The notes under the pieces: model-generated
Told to the model about the DNA's origin: nothing
The model's input: the letters and a program-made list of their open reading frames with translations, nothing else
Databases searched by the model: none
Source of the DNA: Streptomyces sp. NBC_00390
GTDB lineage: Bacteria > Actinomycetota > Actinomycetes > Streptomycetales > Streptomycetaceae
DNA length: 64,000 nucleotides
NCBI RefSeq assembly: GCF_036057275.1
Contig: NZ_CP107945.1
Location: 3,472,001 to 3,536,000 of the forward strand
Direction of reading: 5' to 3'
Shown: piece by piece, positions 40,508-49,486 of the stretch
Layout of the letters: every line of letters starts with the position of its first letter
How positions within the stretch are numbered: position 1 is the stretch's first letter
Program-made: the position numbers and the translations under genes

Positions 40508-40580
40508 TAGCGGTGACCGGACTTGAACCGGTGACACAGCGATTATGAGCCGCTTGCTCTACCGACTGAGCTACACCGCT
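40508..40580 (-). tRNA. tRNA-Met (CAT)
   Basis: A 73 nt cloverleaf. The acceptor AGCGGTG pairs with CACCGCT, the anticodon loop CTCATAA carries CAT, and the T-arm is ACCGGTTCAAGTCCGGT. Base pair 1-72 is A-T, so it is not obviously an initiator. A CAT anticodon can also be lysidine-modified tRNA-Ile, but the arm sequences resemble elongator Met. Confidence 0.9.
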
Positions 40581-40626
40581 GCGATGCCGGATCCCCTCGC
40601 CCGAAGGCGAGGATCACCAACATCAG

Positions 40627-40699
40627 AGCCCCAATACGGAATCGAACCGTAGACCTTCTCCTTACCATGGAGACGCTCTGCCGACTGAGCTATTGGGGC
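40627..40699 (-). tRNA. tRNA-Thr (GGT)
   Basis: A 73 nt cloverleaf. The acceptor GCCCCAA pairs with TTGGGGC, the anticodon loop ATGGTAA carries GGT between the TCTCC and GGAGA stem arms, and the discriminator is T. It lies 46 nt upstream of tRNA-Met, and the two are probably cotranscribed. Confidence 0.96.
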
Positions 40700-41023
40700 G
40701 AGCGATGAAGACATTACACGGTCGGCCGCCGATCGCCCAAATCCGTTTTCCGGCCCCCGTCCGCCGCCCTGTCCGGGGCACTCACCGCCCCCGTCACTCC
40801 GCCGTCACCACGCCGTCACAGGCGCGTTGACCCCGTATCTCCGGCAACGCCCCGTCCGCCCCGTACGCCCACGTGACCACACCGGTACGACTATTGCGCT
40901 CCTCCGCGAAGCGCACTCCGCGCGCCCCTAGGCTCGACTCACGCTGCGTGATCCTTTCCGGCCCTCACGCCGTCCGAGCGCCGCGCGAGCGGCACACGAG
41001 CCCCCGCCCCACTCAGGAGCGCG
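40700..41023. other. Divergent intergenic region, tRNA-Thr / amidohydrolase
   Basis: A 324 bp stretch between divergent transcription units. It must hold promoters for the tRNA pair (minus) and the amidohydrolase (plus; AGGAGCGCG lies just before its ATG). No ORF, repeat or hairpin stands out. Confidence 0.4.
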
Positions 41024-42256
41024 ATGCCCGACAGCCAGCCGCAGCCCCCCGACGGCGCGACCGCGGACACCACAGCGCTGCTGCTCTGCGGCGCCCGGCT
41101 GGCAGACGGCCGCACCGTCGACGTACGGCTCGGCAGCGGGCGCATCGAGGCGGTCGGTACGGCAGGCAGCCTCCCCCCGCACTCCTCCCGCCTGGACCTC
41201 ACGGGATTCCTGCTGCTCCCCGCCCCCGCCGAACCGCATGCCCACAGCGACACGGCACTCACCGCGGACACCGCGGGCCCCGTCTCGTACGCCGTCGAGG
41301 ACGTCCAGCGCCGCGCCACCGAGGCCGCGCTGCTGCAGCTCGGACACGGCGCGACCGCCCTGCGCTCGCACGTGCGCATCGGGGACGTGCAGGGCCTCGA
41401 CTCCCTGGAGGCGGTGCTCCAGGCACGGCGTTCGCTGCGCGGGCTCGCCGATCTGACCGCTGTCGCCGTGCCCCGGCTGCTGACCGGCATCGCCGGGGCC
41501 GACGCGCTGGCGATGCTGAGGGACGCGGTGAAGATGGGTGCCGGCGTGGTCGGCGGCTGCCCGGACGCCGACCCGGATCCGACCGGTTACGTCGAAGCCG
41601 TCCTGGAGGTCGCGGCGGAGCACGGCTGCCCCGTCGACCTGCACACGCACGGCGACGATCCCGCCCGTGTCGCACGGCTGGCCGCGATGGCCGGCGGGCT
41701 GCGGCCAGGGGTGACGATCGGCCCGTGCGCGGGCCTCGCCCGGCTGCCGCGCGAGGTGGCCTCCCGGGCCGCCGACCAGCTCGCCGCGGCAGGGGTCACG
41801 GTCGTCTCGCTGCCTCAGGGCGGCTGCGCGGGTGTGGAACAGCGCGGCAACGCGCCGGTCAGGCTGCTGCGTGCCGCGGGCGTACGGGTCGCGGCGGGCA
41901 GCGGTGCCCTGCGGGACATCACCAACCCGGTGGGCCGCGGAGACCCGCTGGAGGCCGCGTACCTGCTCTCCTCACAGAGCGGGATGCGGCCGCCCGACGC
42001 GTACGGGGTGGTGGCCGGCGGAGCCCGGGAGGTGATGGGGCTGCCGGAGGTGCGGGTCGAGGCGGGATTCCCCGCGGAGCTGCTCGCGGTGCGCGGGGAG
42101 CGGATCGGGAGCGTGCTCTCGCTCGCGTACAGCCGGATCGTCATCCACCGGGGGCGGGTGGTGGCGCGTACCAGCGCGGTGCGCGAGTACTGCGACTCGG
42201 CGGCGGCCGTCGCGCTCGAACTGCCGCGGCAGGGACGGCCGGACTTCGGGCCCTGA
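41024..42256 (+). CDS. Cytosine-deaminase-like amidohydrolase with degenerate active site
   Basis: A 410 aa protein of the amidohydrolase superfamily, nearest to CodA-type deaminases by pattern. PAPAEPHAHSDTA supplies the first HxH metal pair, and VDLHTHGDD the third His. However, the fourth ligand position (His in ASHTTAM of E. coli CodA) appears here as TIGPCAGL. The catalytic metal Asp in GHDDVFDP is replaced by Gly in AGSGALRD. The ATG at 41024 has an AGGAG site. It may have lost hydrolase activity or use a different chemistry; a name beyond the superfamily is not justified. Confidence 0.78.
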   Translation: MPDSQPQPPDGATADTTALLLCGARLADGRTVDVRLGSGRIEAVGTAGSLPPHSSRLDLTGFLLLPAPAEPHAHSDTALTADTAGPVSYAVEDVQRRATEAALLQLGHGATALRSHVRIGDVQGLDSLEAVLQARRSLRGLADLTAVAVPRLLTGIAGADALAMLRDAVKMGAGVVGGCPDADPDPTGYVEAVLEVAAEHGCPVDLHTHGDDPARVARLAAMAGGLRPGVTIGPCAGLARLPREVASRAADQLAAAGVTVVSLPQGGCAGVEQRGNAPVRLLRAAGVRVAAGSGALRDITNPVGRGDPLEAAYLLSSQSGMRPPDAYGVVAGGAREVMGLPEVRVEAGFPAELLAVRGERIGSVLSLAYSRIVIHRGRVVARTSAVREYCDSAAAVALELPRQGRPDFGP

Positions 42257-42408
42257 GCAACGTCCCCGGACGCGGTCCAGCGGCAAGGTGTCGCGGCGCC
42301 GTGTCCGACAGGGGTGCCCGGCAGTGGCGGGAGTGGTGCCGGAGCACGGTGTCCGAGCACGGCGCGGCCCCTGAGCGCGGCATGCGGTTCGGACGTACCG
42401 TCGTATGC

Positions 42409-43065
42409 ATGCGCATTGTCATCGCTGGAGGACACGGACAGATCGCGCGCCGTCTCGAGCGGCTGCTCTCGGCGGGCGGACACGAGGCCGTGGGCATCAT
42501 CCGAAGCCCGGACCAGGGCGACGATCTGCGGGAGGCGGGCGCCGAACCCGTCTACATGGACATGGAGTCGGCATCGGTGGAGCAGGTCGCCGCGGTACTG
42601 CAGGGCGCGGGCGCGGCCGTCTTCGCGGCGGGCGCGGGCCCGGGCAGCGGTGCGGAACGCAAGGACACGGTGGACCGGGGCGCCGCGGTGCTCTTCGCCG
42701 ACGCGGCGGAACGGGCGGGCGTACGGCGCCACATCGTGGTGTCGTCGATGGGTGCCGACGCCGGTCACGAGGGCGACGAGGTGTTCGACGCCTATCTGCG
42801 CGCCAAAGGCGCCGCGGACGACTACGTGCGCTCCCGCACGAACCTCGACTGGACGATCCTGCGCCCGGGCAGGCTCATCGACGACGCGGGCACCGGACTC
42901 GTACGGCTGGCGGCGTCCACGGGTCCCGGAACCGTGCCGCGTGACGATGTCGCTGCCGTCCTGGCTGAGATGGTGGAGTCGCCGGGCGCCGTGGGGCTGA
43001 CACTGGAACTGATCAGCGGCTCGGTCCCGGTCGTGGTCGCCGTGAAGGACGTCGCCGGCAACTGA
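42409..43065 (+). CDS. NAD(P)-binding atypical SDR protein
   Basis: A 218 aa Rossmann-fold protein. MRIVIAGGHGQIARRLERLL gives the GxxGxxA/G-type dinucleotide motif GGHGQIA at residues 7-13. VVSSMGAD and LRPGRLIDD follow, as in NmrA/NAD(P)H-azoreductase-like atypical short-chain dehydrogenases. The frame is open far upstream, but only the ATG at 42409 gives the proper N-terminus. It stands 152 bp after the amidohydrolase on the same strand. Substrate unknown. Confidence 0.85.
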   Translation: MRIVIAGGHGQIARRLERLLSAGGHEAVGIIRSPDQGDDLREAGAEPVYMDMESASVEQVAAVLQGAGAAVFAAGAGPGSGAERKDTVDRGAAVLFADAAERAGVRRHIVVSSMGADAGHEGDEVFDAYLRAKGAADDYVRSRTNLDWTILRPGRLIDDAGTGLVRLAASTGPGTVPRDDVAAVLAEMVESPGAVGLTLELISGSVPVVVAVKDVAGN

Positions 43066-43187
43066 ACCGGCCTCCTACTCCGGCCAGTTGCCGTGCCGGC
43101 GCCCATGCACCCGCAGTTCTTCCACCGTCCCGGTTCCTCCACCGTTGTGACCGATGAATTCCCGGCGGCCGTACGGTCCTTGATGTC

Positions 43188-43697
43188 ATGAGGGATGCCA
43201 TGCAGGAGATCCAGCCCGCGATCGTCGAACGCGGGGAGCAGCTGTACGCCTACGTCCGCGGCTCCGTGCGGATGGATTCCTTCGCCACGATCGCCGACCG
43301 GCTCCCCGAGCTGGTCGGCTGGCTCACCACGCGCGGGGCGGAGTTCGCAGGACCCCCGTTCTTCCGCTACAACACCATCGACATGGAAGGGGAGTCGGTG
43401 ATCGAGGCGGGCGTACCCGTCGTCTCGGCGCCGGAACCCGAGGGAGACATCGGTATCGCGGTGCTGCCCGCCGGGCGCTATGTGACGGTCCTGCACGTCG
43501 GCCACCCGGACCAGCTGTTCGACGTGATCACCGCGATGCACGCCTGGGTGGAACGCAAGGGCCTGGAATGGGACATGACCGTCGTCGACGGTGTCGAGCA
43601 CTGGGCCGGACGGATCGAGTCGTATCTGACCGACCCGCGGGAGGAGCCGGACATGTCGAAGTGGGAGATGGAGCTGGCGTTCCGGCTGGCGGACTAG
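43188..43697 (+). CDS. GyrI-like small-molecule-binding domain protein
   Basis: A 169 aa single-domain protein of the GyrI-like/SHS2 effector-binding family. It has FFRYNTIDMEGESVIEAGVPV and LPAGRYVTVLHVGHPDQLFD, which line the ligand pocket in AraC/MerR effector domains. No DNA-binding domain is attached. A free-standing GyrI-like protein may act as a ligand-binding or hydrolytic protein. The start is uncertain: ATG at 43188 or 43200 (MQEIQPAIVERG). It is followed at once by the inverted-repeat element. Confidence 0.8.
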   Translation: MRDAMQEIQPAIVERGEQLYAYVRGSVRMDSFATIADRLPELVGWLTTRGAEFAGPPFFRYNTIDMEGESVIEAGVPVVSAPEPEGDIGIAVLPAGRYVTVLHVGHPDQLFDVITAMHAWVERKGLEWDMTVVDGVEHWAGRIESYLTDPREEPDMSKWEMELAFRLAD

Positions 43698-43704
43698 GCC
43701 CTGT

Positions 43705-44232
43705 CCGGGCGATCTTGTCGGGCCTGCGACGCTCCCCCAGAGCTTCTCCCCCAGGACTCCGTCCGGGGGACCCCCAGGAGGTACCCCCGGCTACGGCACC
43801 TCGCTGTGTTGTCGGAGTCGCCCAAGTGCGTCCGGTACGAGGGCGATCTCCTCCGGCCTCCGGCCGGGCGGTACCCCCACCGCCTTGCGATACGTCCCCT
43901 CGGCCCTGGCGGGCCTGGGGAGACCCCATGCCTCGGCCCTGGCGGGCCTGGGGAGACCCCATGCCTCGGCCCTGGCGGGCCTGGGGAGACCCCATGCCTC
44001 GGCCCTGGCGGGCCTGGGGAGGCCCCATGCCTCGGCCCTGGCGGGCCTGGGGAGGCCCCATGCCTCGGCCCTGGTGGGCCTGGGGAGGCCCCATGCCTCG
44101 GCCCTGGCGGGCCTGGGGAAACCCCATGCCTCGGCCCTGGCGGGCCTGGGGAAACCCCATGCCTCGGCCCTGGTGGGCCTGGGGAGGCCCCATGCATCCG
44201 ACGCCGCAGGCTGATCCTCGAAGATCGCCCGG
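43705..44232. repeat. Inverted-repeat-bounded intergenic element
   Basis: A 528 bp element between two convergent genes, bounded by exact 12 bp inverted repeats CCGGGCGATCTT (43705-43716) and AAGATCGCCCGG (44221-44232). A weaker second match (CCTGCG with CGCAGG) lies just inside. The left 190 bp carries CCCCCAG-rich hairpin sequence of a kind frequent between Streptomyces genes; the right part is the 33 bp tandem array. No transposase is present. It resembles a MITE or non-autonomous repeat. Confidence 0.6.
43901..44197. repeat. Nine tandem 33 bp repeats
   Basis: Nine contiguous units of exactly 33 bp starting CGGCCCTGG. Variation is confined to two places: C/T in GG(C/T)GGGCC, and the trinucleotide AGA, AGG or AAA after GGGG. 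Because 33 is a multiple of three, several reading frames stay open and encode 11-residue repeats (such as SALAGLGRPHA or ARAEAWGFPRP). None has a credible start or ribosome site, so I do not annotate a protein. Confidence 0.9.
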
Positions 44233-44253
44233 TCTGACCGGCACCCGAGCCGC

Positions 44254-45879
44254 TCAGGTGCGGAAGACCCGCGCGAGATGGGTGGACAGTCCGGGACCGG
44301 CCGCAGGGGTGATGCGGGCACCCAGGTAGCCGTCGGGGCGGATCAGATACGCCGTCGGACCCTCGGCACGGTAACCGCGCCGGAACTCTCCCCGGCTGTC
44401 ACGCAGGACCGGCAGTTGCACACGGCCGGCATCCACATCGGCCGCGAGTACGGCACACACGTCCACCTGGCCATGGCCCATGTTCCGGGCCGTCGCGGCA
44501 AGTTCGTCGAACTCAGCCACCGGCCCGTCCGTGTCCGCGTAGAGCAGCAGCAGATGGCCGCGGTCGCGGAGCACGTCGTACAGGCGCATGGGGAAGGTGG
44601 CGATGGTGCCGGTGAGGCCACCGCAGTCGGGCGCCCGGTCGCCGGCGTCGGGGCCGCCCTGCCCCGGGGTGCCCGGTCCCACAATGGGGCTGTCGCGGTA
44701 GGCGACGAGGAGTTGGGCCTCACGCATCATGATCGTCTCGGGGTCGTCCGGGTCGGCCTGGACGCCCTCGGTCGCGTGCCGGACGGTGCGGCCGACGACT
44801 TCCTCGCCGACGGGCCGCCGTTCGGCGTCGTAGCTGCCGAGCAGTCGGGGGTGCGCGGTGCCCGCCAGGGCGAGAGCGAGCTTCCAGGCCAGGTTGTAGG
44901 CGTCCTGGATACCGGTGTTCATGCCCTGCGCACCGGTCGGCGGGTGGATGTGCGCGGCGTCTCCGGCGACGAAGACCCGCCCGTCGGCGTAGCGGTCCAC
45001 GAGTCGGTGGCTGATGCGGAAGACGGAGGACCAGCGCATGGCCGAAGCGGTGGTCGACTGCGGGGAGAGCCGGTCGAGAACCGCCTGGATGTGTTCGATT
45101 CCGGGTTTGCGGCTGCCTTCCAGTCCATGGGCGACATCGTCCCGCTCGCCCTGCCCTCGCCCGGCGGAGAGCTCGGGCGGGACGAGCATGGACATGCGGT
45201 AGCGGGAGCGGCCGGGCAGCGGAATGCACACGAGCAGGTCGTCGACGGTTCCGTCGCTCCGGTGCATGGCGCGTACGCCGTAGCCCTGCGGCAGGTCCCA
45301 GTCCACCTCCACGTCCGCGAGCATGTACTCGTCGGGGAAGGCGCCGCCTTCGAAGGTGAGCCCTAGCGTCTTGCGGACGATGCTGTGCGCTCCGTCAGCG
45401 CCGATGAGGAAGCGGGACCGGAGCTCCTGCTCACCGCCGGCAGCCGTGGTGAGCCGGCTTGTGACCCCGTCGCCGTCCTGGGCGAACGACACCAGTTCGG
45501 TGCCGCGTTCGATCCGGGTGCCGAAGACGGCGAGGTGCTCCTCGGCGATGCGCTCGGTCTCGTACTGGGGCAGGGCGGCGAAGCCGTAGGGGACGTCGGG
45601 CGGAAGCTTGAGGTCGATACGCGCCTGTTGGGCGCCGTTGACGTACAGCAGCTGCCCGCGCATCGGCACGGCGGCCTCGAGGGCGGTGCGCACCATGCCC
45701 ATCCGGTCCCAGATCTCCAGGGTCCTGGGCTGGATTCCCACGGCCTTCGCGTACGGCATCCGGGCGGGGAGCCTGTCGATGATGCGGCAGTCGACGCCGC
45801 GTCGCCTGAGTTCCGCGGCCGCGGTCAGCCCGACCGGGCCGGCGCCCACGATCAGTACATCGGTGTGCACCACTGGCAT
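44254..45879 (-). CDS. FAD-dependent aromatic-type monooxygenase (TfdB/PheA-like)
   Basis: A 541 aa flavoprotein hydroxylase. DVLIVGAGPVGLTAAAELRR binds ADP of FAD near residue 10, GADGAHSIVRKTLG is the DG motif, and GDAAHIHPPTGAQGMNTGIQ the GD motif. A thioredoxin-like C-terminal part follows, as in phenol hydroxylase and pentachlorophenol monooxygenase. The ATG at 45879 fits the family; ATG at 45921 (MEGQSAARE) is also possible and neither has a good ribosome site. It is the last gene of the catabolic cluster, 271 bp after the GMC gene, so it may also have its own promoter. Confidence 0.85.
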   Translation of the reverse strand: MPVVHTDVLIVGAGPVGLTAAAELRRRGVDCRIIDRLPARMPYAKAVGIQPRTLEIWDRMGMVRTALEAAVPMRGQLLYVNGAQQARIDLKLPPDVPYGFAALPQYETERIAEEHLAVFGTRIERGTELVSFAQDGDGVTSRLTTAAGGEQELRSRFLIGADGAHSIVRKTLGLTFEGGAFPDEYMLADVEVDWDLPQGYGVRAMHRSDGTVDDLLVCIPLPGRSRYRMSMLVPPELSAGRGQGERDDVAHGLEGSRKPGIEHIQAVLDRLSPQSTTASAMRWSSVFRISHRLVDRYADGRVFVAGDAAHIHPPTGAQGMNTGIQDAYNLAWKLALALAGTAHPRLLGSYDAERRPVGEEVVGRTVRHATEGVQADPDDPETIMMREAQLLVAYRDSPIVGPGTPGQGGPDAGDRAPDCGGLTGTIATFPMRLYDVLRDRGHLLLLYADTDGPVAEFDELAATARNMGHGQVDVCAVLAADVDAGRVQLPVLRDSRGEFRRGYRAEGPTAYLIRPDGYLGARITPAAGPGLSTHLARVFRT

Positions 45880-46150
45880 CTCCAGCAGGATTTCCTCGCG
45901 TGCCGCGCTTTGCCCCTCCATGGTCGCCCGGTGCAACGTTCCCGGCGACTTCGGTACGGGGCGTTCGGTCGTCACGCAGGTCCACGGATCACCGTGCCGA
46001 AGCCTTCCCCGGGCGGCCGAGCCCTCTCCGCCGGCCGCCGCACGTCGTCGTGTGCTCGGACGTCGGCACGTCGCCCCGCCCTTCGCCGGAACGATGTCCG
46101 CCTGCCGGGGTGCCGGGTGGAGTGCCGGCACCCCGACGCGTCCGGCGGCC

Positions 46151-47743
46151 TCAGCTCGTTCCGAGCAGATCTGCCGCCCTCTCTCCGATGACGATGGCGG
46201 GGGCGTTGGTGTGGCCGCGGATGATCGTCGGCATGACCGACGCGTCCGCGACCCGCAGGCCTTCCACTCCCCGTACCCGGAGCTGCGGGTCCACGACGGA
46301 GGCGTCGTCGCGGCCCATCCGTGCCGTTCCGACGGGGTGGTAGAGGGTGTGGGAATGATCGGCCAGTGCGCGCGCGACACGCCGGTCCCGGGACAGGAGC
46401 TCGGCCCCGGAGGGCATGAGGAAGCGGCCCGAGGACAGTCCGCGGGCCGTGAGCCGGCCGATGATCTGCTCGCAGACGTCGAGCCCTGCCAGCAGGGCCG
46501 CACGGTCGGTCCCGTCCGGGTCCGTGAGGTAGCGGGGGTCGATGACCGGCTTGTCGAGGGGGTCCGGTGAGGCGAGGGTGATCGATCCGGTGCTCTGCGG
46601 CCGGAGCAGGATCGCACCCACCGTCACACCGTGTCCGGACGGCTTGACGAGACCCTCCCCGATGAAGGGCACGGGGGCGAAGATGATTTCTATGTCGGGG
46701 AGTTCGAGCTCCGGCCGGCTGCGGACGAATCCGTACGCCTCGCCGACGTTCGACGTCAGCATCCCTCGGCGGCGGGCGAGGTACTTCAGAAGCTCGAGGG
46801 GACGCTCGGCGGCGAACAGGGTCCGGTCCGGGGCGTCGACGGTGAGGCCGCTGATGAGGTGGTCGGTGAGGTTGGCGCCGACCTCTGGGGCGTCCACGAG
46901 GACGTCGATTCCCCTGTCACGCAGGTGGGCGGCGTCTCCGATGCCGGAGAGCATGAGCAGTTGGGGGGTGTTGACCGCGCCACCGCTGAGGACGACCTCG
47001 CGGCGCGCCAGCACCCTGCGAGTGACGCCCCCGGTGCGGTACTCGACGCCCACTGCCCGGCGTCCCTCGAAAAGCACGCGGGTGGCCTGCGCGTCCGTGA
47101 TGACGTGCAGGTTCGAGCGGCTGCGGGCGGGCTTGAGGTAACCGTCCGCGGTGCTGAACCGCGCGCCGCGCCGCTGGCTGACCATGGTCTGCGAAAACCC
47201 CGTGGGCGTCGCGGTGTTGGCAGGCTCGACGACGTGACCGAGCTCCCTGACGGCGTCGAGGAAGGCGGCCGTGTGCGGGTTCGGGTCGCGCTGCGGCTCG
47301 ATAGTCATCGTGCCGGCGCGTCCGTGGTCCGCGTCGGTGGCCCCCGTGATTCTTTCCGTGCGGCGGAAGTAGGGAAGAAGTCCCTTCCATGACCAGTCGG
47401 AGCCGCAGAGGTCGCCCCACTCGTCGTAGTCGGCGGCGAACCCGCGCACCCACATCATGGCGTTGATCGAGGAGGAGCCGCCGAGCATGCGGCCCCTGGG
47501 CCAGTAGACGGGGCGCCCGGAAAGTCCGGTCTGCGGGACCGTCGTGTAGTCCCAGTCGAGCTCGGTCTTGAAGAGCTGGGAGAAGGCGGCGGGGATGTGG
47601 ACGGCCGCCTTCTTGTCCGGGCCGCCGGCCTCCAGGAGGGCGACCGAGGCCGTGCCCTTCTCGGTCAGCCGGCCGGCGAGCGCGGCGCCGGCCGAGCCGG
47701 CTCCGACAACGACGTAGTCGACGCTGTCGGGCGAGGTGCTCAT
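46151..47743 (-). CDS. GMC-family FAD alcohol dehydrogenase (choline dehydrogenase-like)
   Basis: A 530 aa glucose-methanol-choline oxidoreductase. DYVVVGAGSAGAALAGRL binds FAD, and WPRGRMLGGSSSINAMMWVRG is GMC signature 1. SGGAVNTPQLLMLSGIG is signature 2. HTLYHPVGTARMG contains the catalytic His, and RGHTNAPAIVIGERAA the second His/Asn position. It should oxidise a primary alcohol to an aldehyde. The start overlaps the acyl-CoA ligase stop by 4 nt (ATGA), so the two are coupled. Confidence 0.9.
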   Translation of the reverse strand: MSTSPDSVDYVVVGAGSAGAALAGRLTEKGTASVALLEAGGPDKKAAVHIPAAFSQLFKTELDWDYTTVPQTGLSGRPVYWPRGRMLGGSSSINAMMWVRGFAADYDEWGDLCGSDWSWKGLLPYFRRTERITGATDADHGRAGTMTIEPQRDPNPHTAAFLDAVRELGHVVEPANTATPTGFSQTMVSQRRGARFSTADGYLKPARSRSNLHVITDAQATRVLFEGRRAVGVEYRTGGVTRRVLARREVVLSGGAVNTPQLLMLSGIGDAAHLRDRGIDVLVDAPEVGANLTDHLISGLTVDAPDRTLFAAERPLELLKYLARRRGMLTSNVGEAYGFVRSRPELELPDIEIIFAPVPFIGEGLVKPSGHGVTVGAILLRPQSTGSITLASPDPLDKPVIDPRYLTDPDGTDRAALLAGLDVCEQIIGRLTARGLSSGRFLMPSGAELLSRDRRVARALADHSHTLYHPVGTARMGRDDASVVDPQLRVRGVEGLRVADASVMPTIIRGHTNAPAIVIGERAADLLGTS

Positions 47744-49326
47744 CGGGCCCCCTCGATCGCGCCGGCGTCCGCGGTACCAGCGTCCCGCAGCTCGCGCTTG
47801 AGGATCTTCCCGGTGGCGTTGGTGGGCAGGGTCTTGAGGAACTCGACCAGACGGGGGTACTTGTAGCCCGCCATCTCGTCCTTGCACCAGGCGACCAGCT
47901 CGTCCTCGGCGAGAGCTGCTCCCGGGGCGAGGACCACGCAGGCCTTGATCTCCTCGCCGTGGCGCTCGTGCGGCACGCCGATGACGGCCGCCATGCTCAC
48001 GGCAGGATGGGTGAGAAGCACCTCCTCGATCTCCCGCGGGTACACGTTGAAACCACCGCGGATGATCATGTCCTTGGCCCGGTCGACGATGTAGAACCAG
48101 CCGTCGGCGTCCCTGCGGGCCAGGTCGCCGGTGCGGAACCAGCCGTTGCGCACCACCTCGGCCGTCGCCTCGGGCCGCCGGTAGTAGCCCTTCATCACGT
48201 TGTGCCCGCGGATGACGATCTCGCCGATCGCGTCGGCACCCTGGACCGGTGTCCAGTCCTTGGCGACCAGGTCCACCTCCACGCCCCAGACCGGACGTCC
48301 GATGGAGCCCGGCCGCACCTCCTCGCCACGCGGCGAGAAGGTGGCCACCGGGCTGGTCTCCGAGAGGCCGTACCCCTCGAGAATCGTGACGCCGAACCGC
48401 TCGGCGAACCGGCGGTGGATCTCGACCGGGAGTGCCGAGCCCCCCGAGCCCGCCATCCGCAGATTCTTGGCGATCTGCGGCAGGTCCACATCGGGCGCAT
48501 CCGCTTCGAGCAGCGCCCAGTACATCGTGGGGACGCCCGCGAAGAAGGTCACGGCACGGCGTTGCATCAGGGCCAGGGCCGAACGGGCGTCGAAGCGCGG
48601 CAGCAGCACCAGCGTCGCCCGTGAGGCGAGGCCGGCGTTCATCTGGACGATCTGGCCGAAGGAGTGGAACAGCGGCAGGGTGATCAGATGCACGTCGTGC
48701 TCGATCTCGCCGAACAGCTTGTGGCAGGTCAGCACGTTGAGCGTCACGTTGGAGTGGGTCAGCTCGGCGCCCTTGGGCCGGCCCGTGGTCCCAGAGGTGT
48801 AGAGGATGACAGCGGTGTCGTCGGCCTCGGTGGTGACCGTCTCGAAGTCGGCGCTCCGACCGGCCAGTGCCGCCGTCAGGGTCTCGGCACCCGTGATCGG
48901 GGAGTCCTCGGTGGGAGCGGCGGTCATCAGGAAGAAGTTCTCGCAGCCGGGCGTCTCGCCGAAGCCGGACCAGCCCTCCTGCCCGAGCGGGAGCTCGGCG
49001 CTGCCCTCGAAGCAGAAGTAGGCCTTGGCCTCCGAGTCGGCCAGGTGGTAGGCGATCTCCCGGCCCTTGAGCAGAACGTTGAGCGGGACGACCACCGCGC
49101 CGGCCTTGAGGATGCCGTAGTAGACGATCGGGAACCAGGGGAGGTTCGGGCAGGACACCGCGACCTTGTCGCCGGGCTCGATACCGCGTGAGCGGAGCAG
49201 GCCGGCCACGCGGCACGCGGCGGCGTCCAGCTCCGCGTAGGTCAGCTCCTGGTCGCCCAGGACGACCGCGACGCGGTCGGGCACGGCACGGGCACCGGTC
49301 TCCAGCATGACGGCGAGGTTGAGCAT
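47740..49326 (-). CDS. Long-chain-fatty-acid-type acyl-CoA ligase
   Basis: A 528 aa ANL-superfamily adenylating enzyme. YTSGTTGRPKGAEL is the P-loop and GYGLSETSP motif A5. GWFRTGDLARRD and DRAKDMIIRGGFNVYPREIE span the hinge, and NATGKILKREL carries the catalytic Lys. It should convert a carboxylic acid, ATP and CoA to acyl-CoA and AMP. The ATG at 49326 has a GGAG site. In the cluster it would act on the acid produced by the aldehyde dehydrogenase. Confidence 0.9.
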   Translation of the reverse strand: MLNLAVMLETGARAVPDRVAVVLGDQELTYAELDAAACRVAGLLRSRGIEPGDKVAVSCPNLPWFPIVYYGILKAGAVVVPLNVLLKGREIAYHLADSEAKAYFCFEGSAELPLGQEGWSGFGETPGCENFFLMTAAPTEDSPITGAETLTAALAGRSADFETVTTEADDTAVILYTSGTTGRPKGAELTHSNVTLNVLTCHKLFGEIEHDVHLITLPLFHSFGQIVQMNAGLASRATLVLLPRFDARSALALMQRRAVTFFAGVPTMYWALLEADAPDVDLPQIAKNLRMAGSGGSALPVEIHRRFAERFGVTILEGYGLSETSPVATFSPRGEEVRPGSIGRPVWGVEVDLVAKDWTPVQGADAIGEIVIRGHNVMKGYYRRPEATAEVVRNGWFRTGDLARRDADGWFYIVDRAKDMIIRGGFNVYPREIEEVLLTHPAVSMAAVIGVPHERHGEEIKACVVLAPGAALAEDELVAWCKDEMAGYKYPRLVEFLKTLPTNATGKILKRELRDAGTADAGAIEGAR

Positions 49327-49486
49327 GGGATCTCCGTAGGTGTGTCGGTGGGAGCAACGGATCGCAGGGCGTGGCCGCCGGAGCGCGCAGCCGTGGAACG
49401 GCAGCATCACGACTGTGCGGTGGGGCGGGCCTGGGAGTTTCGCTGCGCGGTGGTGCGTCCGCGCGTGCGCCTCGCGCGGACGGGGT

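Noticed and set aside
40873..43065. A single 730-codon plus-strand protein
   Set aside because: The first two thirds are a shadow of the amidohydrolase in another frame; only the last 218 codons form a real protein.
43901..44197. CRISPR array or collagen-like protein
   Set aside because: The units are contiguous with no variable spacers and no cas genes. The collagen-like frame has no start, ribosome site or signal, and other frames are equally open.
46151..49357. A 1068-codon fused GMC oxidoreductase
   Set aside because: The N-terminal half is an off-frame reading of the acyl-CoA ligase; the GMC start with its ATGA overlap lies at 47743.
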